From assembly GCA_946415705.1 (NCBI GenBank), contig CAMKTN010000003.1, forward strand, positions 1 to 64,000: DNA of 64,000 nucleotides, written 5' to 3'. Source of the DNA: an uncultured Prevotellaceae bacterium. GTDB taxonomy: Bacteria > Bacteroidota > Bacteroidia > Bacteroidales > Bacteroidaceae. The notes under the pieces were generated by a model. It saw only the letters and a list, made by a program, of their open reading frames with translations, did not search any database and had not been told where the DNA came from. A program made the position numbers and the translations under genes. Shown here one piece after another: positions 19,201 through 27,928 of this stretch; within the stretch, counting starts at the first letter, position 1; each line of letters opens with the position of its first letter.

Positions 19201-19685
19201 GTGAGGTTACCAGTGGCGAAGCCTTCGTGGATGAATGTCAGCTGGAGAGCGATATGACGATGTCCTTCCCAGACTCTTTCGTGCCGGGTAGCACAGAACG
19301 TATGCTCCTCTACCGCGAATTGGACGGGCTGGAAACGGACGAGGCTGTCGAGGCTTTCCGCAAACGACTCATTGACCGATTCGGACCGATTCCCGAGACG
19401 GCCGAGGAACTCATCCGTGTGGTCACACTACGCCGCCTGGGCAAGTACTTCGGTGCCGAGCGCGTGATGCTGAAGAACGGGCGCCTGCGCCTCTATTTCG
19501 TGAAAGATGATGACTCTCCCTTCTTCCAGTCACCCGCCTTCGGGCAGTGCATCACCTATTGTACGCTACATGTTGCGGACTGCCAGCTCGACGAGGTCAA
19601 AGGCCGTCGTTCCATGCTGATACGTGGCGTAAACACCGTCAAAGATGCCTGCGCCATTCTGGAAGAAATGCAAAGTTACAGTTAA
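16242..19685 (+). CDS. mfd: Transcription-repair coupling factor (GTG start)
   Basis: '[17 protein letters not shown]', '[24 protein letters not shown]', 'DEEQKFGV', '[22 protein letters not shown]'; carries two in-frame repeat insertions (17113..17148, 17253..17290). Confidence 0.98.
   Translation: [1147 protein letters not shown]
17113..17148 (+). repeat. GC-rich palindromic element, family 1, in frame inside mfd
   Basis: AGACCCACTCCCGACCCCTCCCGTGAGGGAGGGGAG, translated [12 protein letters not shown]. Confidence 0.8.
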
Positions 19686-21529
19686 CGGACGAGTAGCTTC
19701 TGGGTAGTGCCGTCGGTACGGCGAATGATGTTGAGCCCACGTCGGGGGGCAGAAAGGATGCGCCCGTCGGGGGAGTAAATAGCTGAGGGTTGAGGGTTGA
19801 GGGTAGAGGCATCATCTGTTTCCACAGATTCAATGGCCGTTGGGCTATAGATGAGGCGTGAGAGGCGGAAGTCATCGGCCTCGAACCAGCCGTCTGACTC
19901 AGCGCCAATGATGATGGAACCACCCGGGTGGTAGCCGATGATATTGAGGCATTGTCCGCGTGTGCGGTCGGTCTGTGGACCCGTGGATTCGCGATAGTCG
20001 CCGAAACGGAGGTACACGGAGTTCTCGTAGTCTGTTGCCAAGACGGCAGAGAAAAGGTACCAGCCCAGCGGGAGCGTCAGCTTCTGACGACAGTAGAAGC
20101 CATTGGCCGGGTAGCCGCCCCAAGTGTTGAAGACATAGTCACCATCGTGTGGATCGAAGTTGCGGATCGCTGCTCCTTCATCGTTGTCAATGACACCGGA
20201 GATGAAGGCCTCCTCGACATCGGGAGCTACGGTCCATCCTTGTACTTGACCTGTCTGCAGCCGCACGCCCTCTTCGAAAGATGGGTTCTTGATGCGTGAC
20301 GTGTTGTCGTTAGCTTCGTAGTTCTCCTGCATGTAGAGCGTAAAATCGTGTAGGAATGATTTCATGCGTTCTACAATGTCACTCCCGGCAGAGACATGCT
20401 CGGTGAGTAGGGCAAGCAACTGTGTGCGTAAAGGTTGCTGAAGCGTTGGGATGGTGAGGGGAAGCAGACGATCGTAAAGCTCGGCATAAGCCTGGTACTC
20501 GGCATTGTAGTCGCCGCTCCAGTAGGACGCTGGATCGTAGAGCGTGCCACTGGTCGTGAAGTTGGCAACGACCGGGTAGTGGTCTGCCAACGGGTCGCCA
20601 TTGTCATCGTTGAAGTCCGTGTCAACAAAAAAATTGTTGAGGCGCAGTTGCATACCATACTTAGGATTGATGTAGAAAATCTTATCTACAATCTCACCTT
20701 CTTTGTAACCAAGGGCACCAACTATGAGGTCTTGAGTGCCGTAGGTGGGATAGGTGTTGTTCTTGCATTTCTCTATCCAGCCGTCCTTGATGGTGTAGCG
20801 CCCGTCGGCGTTAATGACATCAATGAAAAGGGTCTTCAGCTGGTCGCGCGTGTAGCGGCAGTTGGTGTCGCCCATGACAATCTTCGGGCGCTTGCTGGGG
20901 TTGATGCGCAGGATATCATCAGCCAACTGCCCCATCTGCGATTCGCGGGCAGCGAGGTCGCCGTCGCTGGTCTCGGCATCCATGTGTAGGATGTAGAGGT
21001 CCACGAGCTGGCCGTTGCCGAGGTCAGCGAGGTAATAGCGGAAGCCTTTCTTGATGAGGCCGTCGGCACCATCGCTGTCGTAGCCATAATGGTCGTTCCA
21101 GGCTGTCCAGTACTCTGCCGTTACCCCAACATTATCTCTGCGCCAGAAGAGGTTTAGTCCGTCGGTGTCGAAGAGAGGCTTTTTCGCCAAGTAGTTGGCC
21201 ATGGCGGAAATGCTGGCCGTTATCTTCCCGCGATGCGTGCCGGAAGAATAGGCGCCGCCAATCTGCTTCAAAATCTGGTCGTTGTAGTTGAAGTCCTCGC
21301 TGACTGCGATATAGTCGTAGCCTTTGCTCACCAGCTTCTGACCGATGGCGGTGGCGCCGGCTCCTTCCCTGGCGTCGGGGTTCAGGTTGACGGTATATAT
21401 CCCGGCAACCTTGATGGATTTTGGCATACCGTCCACGTTCATGGCGGCCACGGTGAAGGTCTTGTTCTGTGCCGTAGCGCTAAGCGTCAGGATGCTGAAC
21501 GCAAGGAATGAGATGAGTTTATGAGGCAT
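19682..21529 (-). CDS. Secreted endonuclease/exonuclease/phosphatase family protein
   Basis: 'TFTVAAMNVDGMPKSI', 'GDTNCRYTRDQLKTLF', 'DHYPVVANF'; signal peptide. Confidence 0.82.
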   Translation of the reverse strand: MPHKLISFLAFSILTLSATAQNKTFTVAAMNVDGMPKSIKVAGIYTVNLNPDAREGAGATAIGQKLVSKGYDYIAVSEDFNYNDQILKQIGGAYSSGTHRGKITASISAMANYLAKKPLFDTDGLNLFWRRDNVGVTAEYWTAWNDHYGYDSDGADGLIKKGFRYYLADLGNGQLVDLYILHMDAETSDGDLAARESQMGQLADDILRINPSKRPKIVMGDTNCRYTRDQLKTLFIDVINADGRYTIKDGWIEKCKNNTYPTYGTQDLIVGALGYKEGEIVDKIFYINPKYGMQLRLNNFFVDTDFNDDNGDPLADHYPVVANFTTSGTLYDPASYWSGDYNAEYQAYAELYDRLLPLTIPTLQQPLRTQLLALLTEHVSAGSDIVERMKSFLHDFTLYMQENYEANDNTSRIKNPSFEEGVRLQTGQVQGWTVAPDVEEAFISGVIDNDEGAAIRNFDPHDGDYVFNTWGGYPANGFYCRQKLTLPLGWYLFSAVLATDYENSVYLRFGDYRESTGPQTDRTRGQCLNIIGYHPGGSIIIGAESDGWFEADDFRLSRLIYSPTAIESVETDDASTLNPQPSAIYSPDGRILSAPRRGLNIIRRTDGTTQKLLVR

Positions 21530-21543
21530 TATGGGATAAGGTG

Positions 21544-22197
21544 TTAGCGGGTGATATCAATGGGGAGGTCGGAAGTCGTTGTCTGGGGCTCGTCAATAAT
21601 CTCTACAGCCTCTGCCTCGCGAGCTGCTTCGGCGGCTGCCTGTTCTGCGGCTGCTTGTTCCGCGGCAGCGGCGTCGTAAATGCGACGGTAACGGTAGAAA
21701 CGGAAACCGAAGATGAATTCGATGACACCATAGAAGATATAGCCTCCGCCCAGAATGAGGAAGGGCAGCGAGGCAGCCTGTATAGGACGCAGCAGAATGA
21801 AGATGCCAGTGGCGATGATGAGCAACGGCATCACGAAGAGCGACCATGTCAGCGGTGCGAATGTGCGGTTACCAATGAGACTGGTAATCTGACCTACACC
21901 CACGAGGCACAACAGGACACCCAGTACATACATCAGGATGTTCACGAACTCCATGGGCATCAGTAGCAGCAGCACGCCCAATGCCACACTGCCTAACCCC
22001 ACAATGGGGAAGACGGGGCGGAATCCGGTGGCGCGCACCTTGGCTGTGAAATAACCTATGAAGGCGATAATGCCCGAGAGCGTGAAGAGTCCGCCGATAA
22101 TCTGAACAATCAGCACGGTCATCTCCGTGGGATTGCTCACCAGCAGGAAGCCCACTAGCAGGGCGCAGAGTGAACGAAGGATGGAGCGGGTCAACAT
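21544..22197 (-). CDS. HdeD/DUF308-like multi-pass membrane protein
   Basis: Repeated TM segments, 'FLLVSNPTEMTVLIVQIIGGLFTLSGIIAFIGYF'. Confidence 0.75.
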   Translation of the reverse strand: MLTRSILRSLCALLVGFLLVSNPTEMTVLIVQIIGGLFTLSGIIAFIGYFTAKVRATGFRPVFPIVGLGSVALGVLLLLMPMEFVNILMYVLGVLLCLVGVGQITSLIGNRTFAPLTWSLFVMPLLIIATGIFILLRPIQAASLPFLILGGGYIFYGVIEFIFGFRFYRYRRIYDAAAAEQAAAEQAAAEAAREAEAVEIIDEPQTTTSDLPIDITR

Positions 22198-22368
22198 ATA
22201 GGGTTTATGGTTGAGGTTTTATGGTTGAGGGCTGTTTATCGAGGCAAAAGTACACATTATTTATATACATGAGGTACAAAAACGGTGAAAAAAGAGTCCA
22301 GAAGCAGAAAAATACGCCTAAAATGCAAAAACTTTATACTTTCAGCCATCAACTTTAAACTTTTTATG

Positions 22369-22376
22369 TACCTTTG
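22369..22376 (+). promoter_or_regulatory. -7 box TACCTTTG upstream of Nif3-like gene
   Basis: TAnnTTTG match 24 nt upstream of GTG start. Confidence 0.6.
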
Positions 22377-22399
22377 CGCCCGCAAAAGCGTATCAAGAC

Positions 22400-23197
22400 G
22401 TGAAAATCAAGGAAATCATCGCTGCCCTTGAACAGTTCGCGCCTCTGCCCTTGCAGGAAAGCTACGATAATGCTGGCTTGCAATGTGGATTGACAGAGAC
22501 GGAGGTTTCAGGGGCATTATTGTGTTTAGACGTCACCGAGGAGGTGCTGCACGAGGCTATTGACCTGGGCTGCAATCTCATCGTGGCGCACCATCCGTTG
22601 CTCTTCCACGGGTTGAAGCAGGTGACGGACATGACCCAGGTGCAGCGTTGCCTGCGCATGGCCATACAGAACGACCTCTGCATCTATGCCGCCCACACCA
22701 ATTTGGACAGTGCCGAGGACGGCGTGAACTTCAAGATGGCCGAGAAACTCGGACTCATCGATGTGCAGCTGCTCTCACCGCGTACCGTCAGCATTGGCGG
22801 ACGACAGGTGAAAGCGGGCAATGCCGTTGTCGGCTACCTGCCGGTCGGCGAGGATTCGCTGGCGTTCTTGCAGCGTGTGAAGCAGGCCTTCCACGTGGAG
22901 GCCCTGCAGCATAACCAACTGCTGGAGCGTCCCATAGAGAGCGTTGTCATCTGCGGTGGTGCTGGTGACTTTGCGCTTGACGAAGCGCTGGCGGCAGAGG
23001 CCGACGCGTTCCTCACGGGTGAGATGCACTACCATACTTGGTTCGGGCATGAGCAGCAGATACAGATTGCTGTGCTGGGGCATTATGAGAGTGAGCAGTT
23101 CACACGTGAGATATTCCGTAACGTCATTGAGGACGTGGCCCCGACGCTTCCCGTCTATGACACAGAAGTTAACACCAACCCGATAAGAATCCTATAG
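22400..23197 (+). CDS. Nif3-like dinuclear metal centre hexameric protein (GTG start)
   Basis: 'FAPLPLQESYDNAGLQCG', 'VAHHPLLFHGLKQVT', 'LTGEMHYHTW...GHYESEQFT'. Confidence 0.93.
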   Translation: MKIKEIIAALEQFAPLPLQESYDNAGLQCGLTETEVSGALLCLDVTEEVLHEAIDLGCNLIVAHHPLLFHGLKQVTDMTQVQRCLRMAIQNDLCIYAAHTNLDSAEDGVNFKMAEKLGLIDVQLLSPRTVSIGGRQVKAGNAVVGYLPVGEDSLAFLQRVKQAFHVEALQHNQLLERPIESVVICGGAGDFALDEALAAEADAFLTGEMHYHTWFGHEQQIQIAVLGHYESEQFTREIFRNVIEDVAPTLPVYDTEVNTNPIRIL

Positions 23198-23300
23198 GGC
23201 CCATAAAACCCATAAGCCCTTAAGCCCATAAGCCCAATAAGCCCCATAGGCCTTAAACCCATCAAACTTTAAACATTAAACTTTAAACTATCATACAACA

Positions 23301-24125
23301 ATGGCAAGAGAAAAGAAAGACCCGCAGGATCTCAGCATTGAAGAGAAGCTGAAGAACCTGTACCAGCTCCAGACCATGCTCTCGGAGATTGACAAAATCA
23401 AGACCCTTCGTGGTGAACTTCCTTTGGAAGTGCAGGACTTGGAGGATGAAATCGAAGGTCTCACGACCCGCATTGAGAAGATTCAGGGCGAGATTGCTGC
23501 CTTGCAGGAAGAGGTGGCTCGCCGCCGCGTAGGCATTCAGGACAACAATGCCAACATCGAGCGTTACACCAGCCAGCTGGACAATGTACGCAACAATCGC
23601 GAGTATGAGAACCTGACAAAGGAAATCGAATACCTGCAGTTGGACAACCAGCTCAATGAAAAGAAGATACGCGAGGCTAACGCTACCGTTGAGAGCAAAC
23701 AGGAGGAGATTCGTCGCTGCTCGGACAATGTCACGGAGCGTCGCACAGACCTCGACATCAAGAAGAGCGAACTCGACGAGATTATCTCCGAGACACGTGC
23801 CGAGGAGGAGAAGCTGCGTGAGCGTAGCAAGAACTTGGAGGCCACCATCGAGCCCCGTTTGCTCAGCGCCTTCAAGCGTATCCGTAAGAACTCACGCAAT
23901 GGTTTGGGTGTTGTCTATGTGCAGCGCGATGCCTGCGGCGGTTGCTTCAACAAGATTCCGCCCCAGCGTCAGTTGGACATCCGTATGCGCAAGAAGATCA
24001 TCGTTTGCGAGTACTGCGGTCGTATCATGATTGACCCCGAACTGGCAGGCGTACAGCTCCAGAACAAGGTCGAGGAGAAGCCCAAGCGTCGCAGCCGCAA
24101 GAAGGTCGAAAAGGCGGAGGATTGA
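23301..24125 (+). CDS. C4-type zinc ribbon coiled-coil protein
   Basis: Long coiled coil then 'GGCFNKIPPQRQLDIRMRKKIIVCEYCGRI'. Confidence 0.9.
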   Translation: MAREKKDPQDLSIEEKLKNLYQLQTMLSEIDKIKTLRGELPLEVQDLEDEIEGLTTRIEKIQGEIAALQEEVARRRVGIQDNNANIERYTSQLDNVRNNREYENLTKEIEYLQLDNQLNEKKIREANATVESKQEEIRRCSDNVTERRTDLDIKKSELDEIISETRAEEEKLRERSKNLEATIEPRLLSAFKRIRKNSRNGLGVVYVQRDACGGCFNKIPPQRQLDIRMRKKIIVCEYCGRIMIDPELAGVQLQNKVEEKPKRRSRKKVEKAED

Positions 24126-24187
24126 AAAAATAACGGCAAAAACGCAAAAACTTTAAACTTTAAACCTTGAACTTTAAACTTTTTGTG

Positions 24188-24195
24188 TACCTTTG
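24188..24195 (+). promoter_or_regulatory. -7 box TACCTTTG upstream of rpsA
   Basis: TAnnTTTG match. Confidence 0.6.
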
Positions 24196-24262
24196 CAGCC
24201 GACTTTCAAAACAACATAAAGTCTAACGTTATTAAAACATTCATTTTTATTTAATTAACCCT

Positions 24263-26056
24263 ATGTCAAACTTAACAAACATTCAGCCCCTCGAGGACTT
24301 CGATTGGGAAGGTTACGAGAAGGGCGGTGCTCAGACTGAGCAAAGCCGCGATGATCAGGCTGCGGCTTATGAAAAGAGCCTGACAGGCGTTGCTGATCAC
24401 GATGTCGTAGAAGGTACGGTCATCAGCATCAACAAACGCGAGGTCGTTGTGAACATCGGTTACAAGAGCGATGGTATCATCTCGGCTGCAGAATTCCGCT
24501 ACAATCCCGACCTGCAGGTTGGTGACAAGGTAGAGGTTTACATTGAGAACCAGGAAGACAAGAAAGGTCAGCTTATCCTCTCTCACAAGAAGGCTCGCGC
24601 AGCGAAGAGCTGGGATCGCGTCAATGCCGCTCTCGAGAACGAGGAGATTATCAAGGGCTTTATCAAGTGCCGCACGAAGGGCGGTATGATTGTCGATGTC
24701 TTCGGCGTAGAGGCATTCCTGCCCGGCAGCCAGATCGACGTGAAGCCCATCCGCGACTACGATGTATTCGTGGGCAAGACCATGGAGTTCAAGATTGTCA
24801 AGATCAATCAGGACTACCGCAATGTTGTTGTCAGCCACAAGGCACTCATCGAGGCCGAGCTGGAGCAGCAGAAGAAGGAAATCATCAGCAAGCTCGAGAA
24901 GGGTCAGGTGCTCGAAGGTACCGTCAAGAACATCACCTCCTACGGTGTGTTCATCGACCTGGGCGGCGTGGATGGTCTCGTTCACATCACCGACCTCAGC
25001 TGGGGCCGCGTCAGCGATCCGCATGAGGTGGTTGAACTCGACCAGAAACTCAACGTCGTTATCCTTGATTTCGACGAGGAGAAGAAGCGCATCGCTCTCG
25101 GCCTGAAGCAGCTCACTCCGCATCCTTGGGATGCTCTCGATCCCAACCTCAAGGTGGGCGACAAGGTGAAGGGTAAGGTCGTTGTGATGGCCGACTACGG
25201 CGCATTCATCGAGGTGGCCCCCGGCGTAGAGGGTCTCATCCATGTTAGCGAGATGTCTTGGAGCCAGCACCTGCGCAGCGCTCAGGACTTCATGAAGGTT
25301 GGCGACGAAGTAGAGGCTGTCATCCTGACCCTCGACCGCGAGGAGCGCAAGATGAGCCTTGGCATCAAGCAGCTGAAGGAAGATCCTTGGGAGAGCATCG
25401 AGGTGAAGTACCCCGTTGGCAGCAAGCACACCGCTCGCGTCCGCAACTTCACCAACTTCGGTGTCTTCGTAGAGCTCGAAGAGGGCGTGGATGGTCTCAT
25501 CCATATCAGCGACCTCAGCTGGACTAAGAAGGTGAAGCACCCCAGCGAGTTCACCAAGATTGGTGACGACATGGAGGTCGTTGTCCTCGAAATCGATAAG
25601 GAGAACCGTCGCCTCAGCCTCGGCCACAAGCAGCTCGAGGAGAATCCTTGGGATGTCTTTGAGACCGTGTTCACACGCGACAGCGTGCACGAAGGCACCA
25701 TTACAGAGTTGCTCGACAAGGGTGCTGTCATCCAGCTGGAGTACGGCGTGGAAGGCTTTGCAACCCCCAAGCACCTCGTGAAGGAGGACGGCAGCCAGGC
25801 TCAGCAGGGCGAGAAGCTGCAGTTCAAGGTCATCGAGTTCAACAAGGAGAGCAAGCGCATCATCCTCAGCCACAGCCGTATCTACGAGGATGCCGCTCGC
25901 ACTGAGCAGCGCGAGGCTCGCAAGGCCGAGCGTGCAGCTACCAAGCGTCCCGCTAAGGAGGCTCAGCCCGCTATCCAGAACCAGGCTGCCAGCACCACAC
26001 TTGGTGACATCGATGCATTGGCTGAACTGAAGGCTAAACTCGAGAAAGGCGAGTAA
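24263..26056 (+). CDS. rpsA: 30S ribosomal protein S1
   Basis: Multiple S1 repeats, e.g. 'GQVLEGTVKNITSYGVFIDLGGVDGLVHITDLSWGRVSDP'. Confidence 0.97.
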   Translation: MSNLTNIQPLEDFDWEGYEKGGAQTEQSRDDQAAAYEKSLTGVADHDVVEGTVISINKREVVVNIGYKSDGIISAAEFRYNPDLQVGDKVEVYIENQEDKKGQLILSHKKARAAKSWDRVNAALENEEIIKGFIKCRTKGGMIVDVFGVEAFLPGSQIDVKPIRDYDVFVGKTMEFKIVKINQDYRNVVVSHKALIEAELEQQKKEIISKLEKGQVLEGTVKNITSYGVFIDLGGVDGLVHITDLSWGRVSDPHEVVELDQKLNVVILDFDEEKKRIALGLKQLTPHPWDALDPNLKVGDKVKGKVVVMADYGAFIEVAPGVEGLIHVSEMSWSQHLRSAQDFMKVGDEVEAVILTLDREERKMSLGIKQLKEDPWESIEVKYPVGSKHTARVRNFTNFGVFVELEEGVDGLIHISDLSWTKKVKHPSEFTKIGDDMEVVVLEIDKENRRLSLGHKQLEENPWDVFETVFTRDSVHEGTITELLDKGAVIQLEYGVEGFATPKHLVKEDGSQAQQGEKLQFKVIEFNKESKRIILSHSRIYEDAARTEQREARKAERAATKRPAKEAQPAIQNQAASTTLGDIDALAELKAKLEKGE

Positions 26057-26098
26057 AAATCGCCTCGCATACGTGCGCAAACATTAATTAATTATAAT

Positions 26099-26131
26099 TA
26101 ACGAGCCGTCGGACACTTCTGACGGCTCGTT
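26099..26131 (+). terminator. Rho-independent terminator of rpsA
   Basis: AACGAGCCGTC-ggacacttct-GACGGCTCGTT followed by TTCTGTTTTTTT. Confidence 0.85.
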
Positions 26132-26146
26132 TTCTGTTTTTTTCAC

Positions 26147-26154
26147 TACCTTTG
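26147..26154 (+). promoter_or_regulatory. -7 box TACCTTTG upstream of pfkA
   Basis: TAnnTTTG match. Confidence 0.6.
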
Positions 26155-26184
26155 CCCGCAGTTAGCATTAAATAACCCACAAAT

Positions 26185-27162
26185 ATGAGTAAAATCAAAT
26201 GTATAGGCATCCTCACCTCAGGAGGTGATGCGCCCGGAATGAATGCTGCCATCCGTGCGGTGACACGTGCTGCCATCGCCAATGGTTTCCATGTGAAAGG
26301 TATCTATCGTGGCTACGAAGGTCTCATTCACAACGAGATCAAGGAATTCACGACCGAGAGTGTCTCGGGTATCATATGTCTTGGCGGTACGATTCTGAAG
26401 ACAGCCCGCTCGAAGGACTTCATGACCGAGGAGGGGCGCAAGCGTGCCTACGAGAATATGGTCGCTGCAGGCATCGATGCACTGGTGGTCATTGGCGGCA
26501 ACGGCTCCCTGACGGGTGCCCGCCTGTTTGCGTCGGAGTATGATGTACCCTGCATCGGTCTGCCCGGCACCATTGACAACGACCTCAACGGCACTGACCT
26601 CACGATCGGCTACGACACGTCGCTCAACACCATCATGGAATGTGTGGATAAGATTCGCGATACAGCTTACTCCCACGAGCGCATCTTCTTTGTCGAGGTG
26701 ATGGGACGCGATGCCGGCTTCCTGGCACAGAACTCAGCCATCGCCGCAGGCGCCGAAGCGGCTATCATTCCCGAGGAACAGACCAAAGTTGACCAGCTGG
26801 CACAGTTCATCGGTCGTGGCATTCGCAAGTCCAAGTCCTCGAGCATCGTCATTGTCTCAGAGAGTCCCAAGTGCGGTGCTATGCACTATGCCGAACGTGT
26901 GCGCAAGGAGTATCCCGAGTACGACGTTCGTGTTTCCATCTTGGGCCACTTGCAGCGTGGCGGCAGACCTTCTGCTGGCGACCGTATCTTGGCGTCGCGC
27001 CTCGGCGTGGGTGCCGTGAATGCACTCTTGGATGGTCAGCGAAATGTGATGGTTGGCCTCAAGAATGACGAGGTGGTTTATGTTCCCTTCTCCAATGCGG
27101 TCAAGAGCGACAAACCGCTGAAGAAGGAACTTATCGATGCGCTCAAAGTGCTGAGCCAATAG
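26185..27162 (+). CDS. pfkA: ATP-dependent 6-phosphofructokinase
   Basis: '[21 protein letters not shown]', '[25 protein letters not shown]'. Confidence 0.97.
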   Translation: MSKIKCIGILTSGGDAPGMNAAIRAVTRAAIANGFHVKGIYRGYEGLIHNEIKEFTTESVSGIICLGGTILKTARSKDFMTEEGRKRAYENMVAAGIDALVVIGGNGSLTGARLFASEYDVPCIGLPGTIDNDLNGTDLTIGYDTSLNTIMECVDKIRDTAYSHERIFFVEVMGRDAGFLAQNSAIAAGAEAAIIPEEQTKVDQLAQFIGRGIRKSKSSSIVIVSESPKCGAMHYAERVRKEYPEYDVRVSILGHLQRGGRPSAGDRILASRLGVGAVNALLDGQRNVMVGLKNDEVVYVPFSNAVKSDKPLKKELIDALKVLSQ

Positions 27163-27190
27163 CCTTCCAAAGCATAAATCGTAAGCGATA

Positions 27191-27928
27191 ATGACAAGCA
27201 TCTTGAATAAGTATCTTCTCTCCATTATCTTGTTCCTGGTGGCAGCCCTCCACCTGCAGGCCCAGACGTGCACGCCGACGGCGACGTACTCCTACACGGA
27301 CTCCGAGGGTCAGCCTGCCGAGGAATCGGGGAGTAGCTTCACCGGTTCGGCACCCGTGACGGGGCGCTTCACGGCGAATCCTTCCGATTACGAGGGCTAT
27401 GTAGGCAGCTACACGTGGCACGTATATACTTCCGATAAGAGCTGGAACGACTACCTCATTACGCGCTCCGGCGAGGACTTCGAATATACCTTCAGCCAGA
27501 GTGGCACGTTTATCATCGAACTGCGTGCCACCTTCACGGATGCCAATGGCCTGACCGTTGACTACCCCGAGGAGGGAACGACACCATCGACGTTCACCGT
27601 GACTGTCTCTGAATCGAAACTCGAGATGCCCAATGCCTTCTCGCCCAACGGCGACGGGCACAACGACATCTATCGCGCCAAGCAGAGCACGCTCCAGAGT
27701 ATCGTGGAGTTCAAGGCCACCATCTTCAACCGTTGGGGGCAGAAGCTCTATCAGTGGACAGACCCGCATGGAGGATGGGACGGCAAGTACAACGGCAAGA
27801 CGGTGAAGGACGGCGTCTATTTCGTGAATGTCGTTGCCAAGGGCGCCGATGGTACAGAGTACAAGATACGCAAGGACGTGAATGTCCTGACGCGCTACAC
27901 AGAGAATGAAGGAGAAACAGACAATTAG
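27191..27928 (+). CDS. Gliding motility-associated / T9SS type B C-terminal domain protein
   Basis: 'EMPNAFSPNGDGHNDIYRAK...FNRWGQKLYQWTDPHGGWDGKYNGKTVKDGVYFVNV'. Confidence 0.9.
   Translation: MTSILNKYLLSIILFLVAALHLQAQTCTPTATYSYTDSEGQPAEESGSSFTGSAPVTGRFTANPSDYEGYVGSYTWHVYTSDKSWNDYLITRSGEDFEYTFSQSGTFIIELRATFTDANGLTVDYPEEGTTPSTFTVTVSESKLEMPNAFSPNGDGHNDIYRAKQSTLQSIVEFKATIFNRWGQKLYQWTDPHGGWDGKYNGKTVKDGVYFVNVVAKGADGTEYKIRKDVNVLTRYTENEGETDN

Noticed and set aside
24272-26080. 602-aa ORF antisense to rpsA
   Set aside because: Shadow ORF produced by codon bias of the S1 gene; rpsA is unambiguous and the antisense protein shows no family-like motif.
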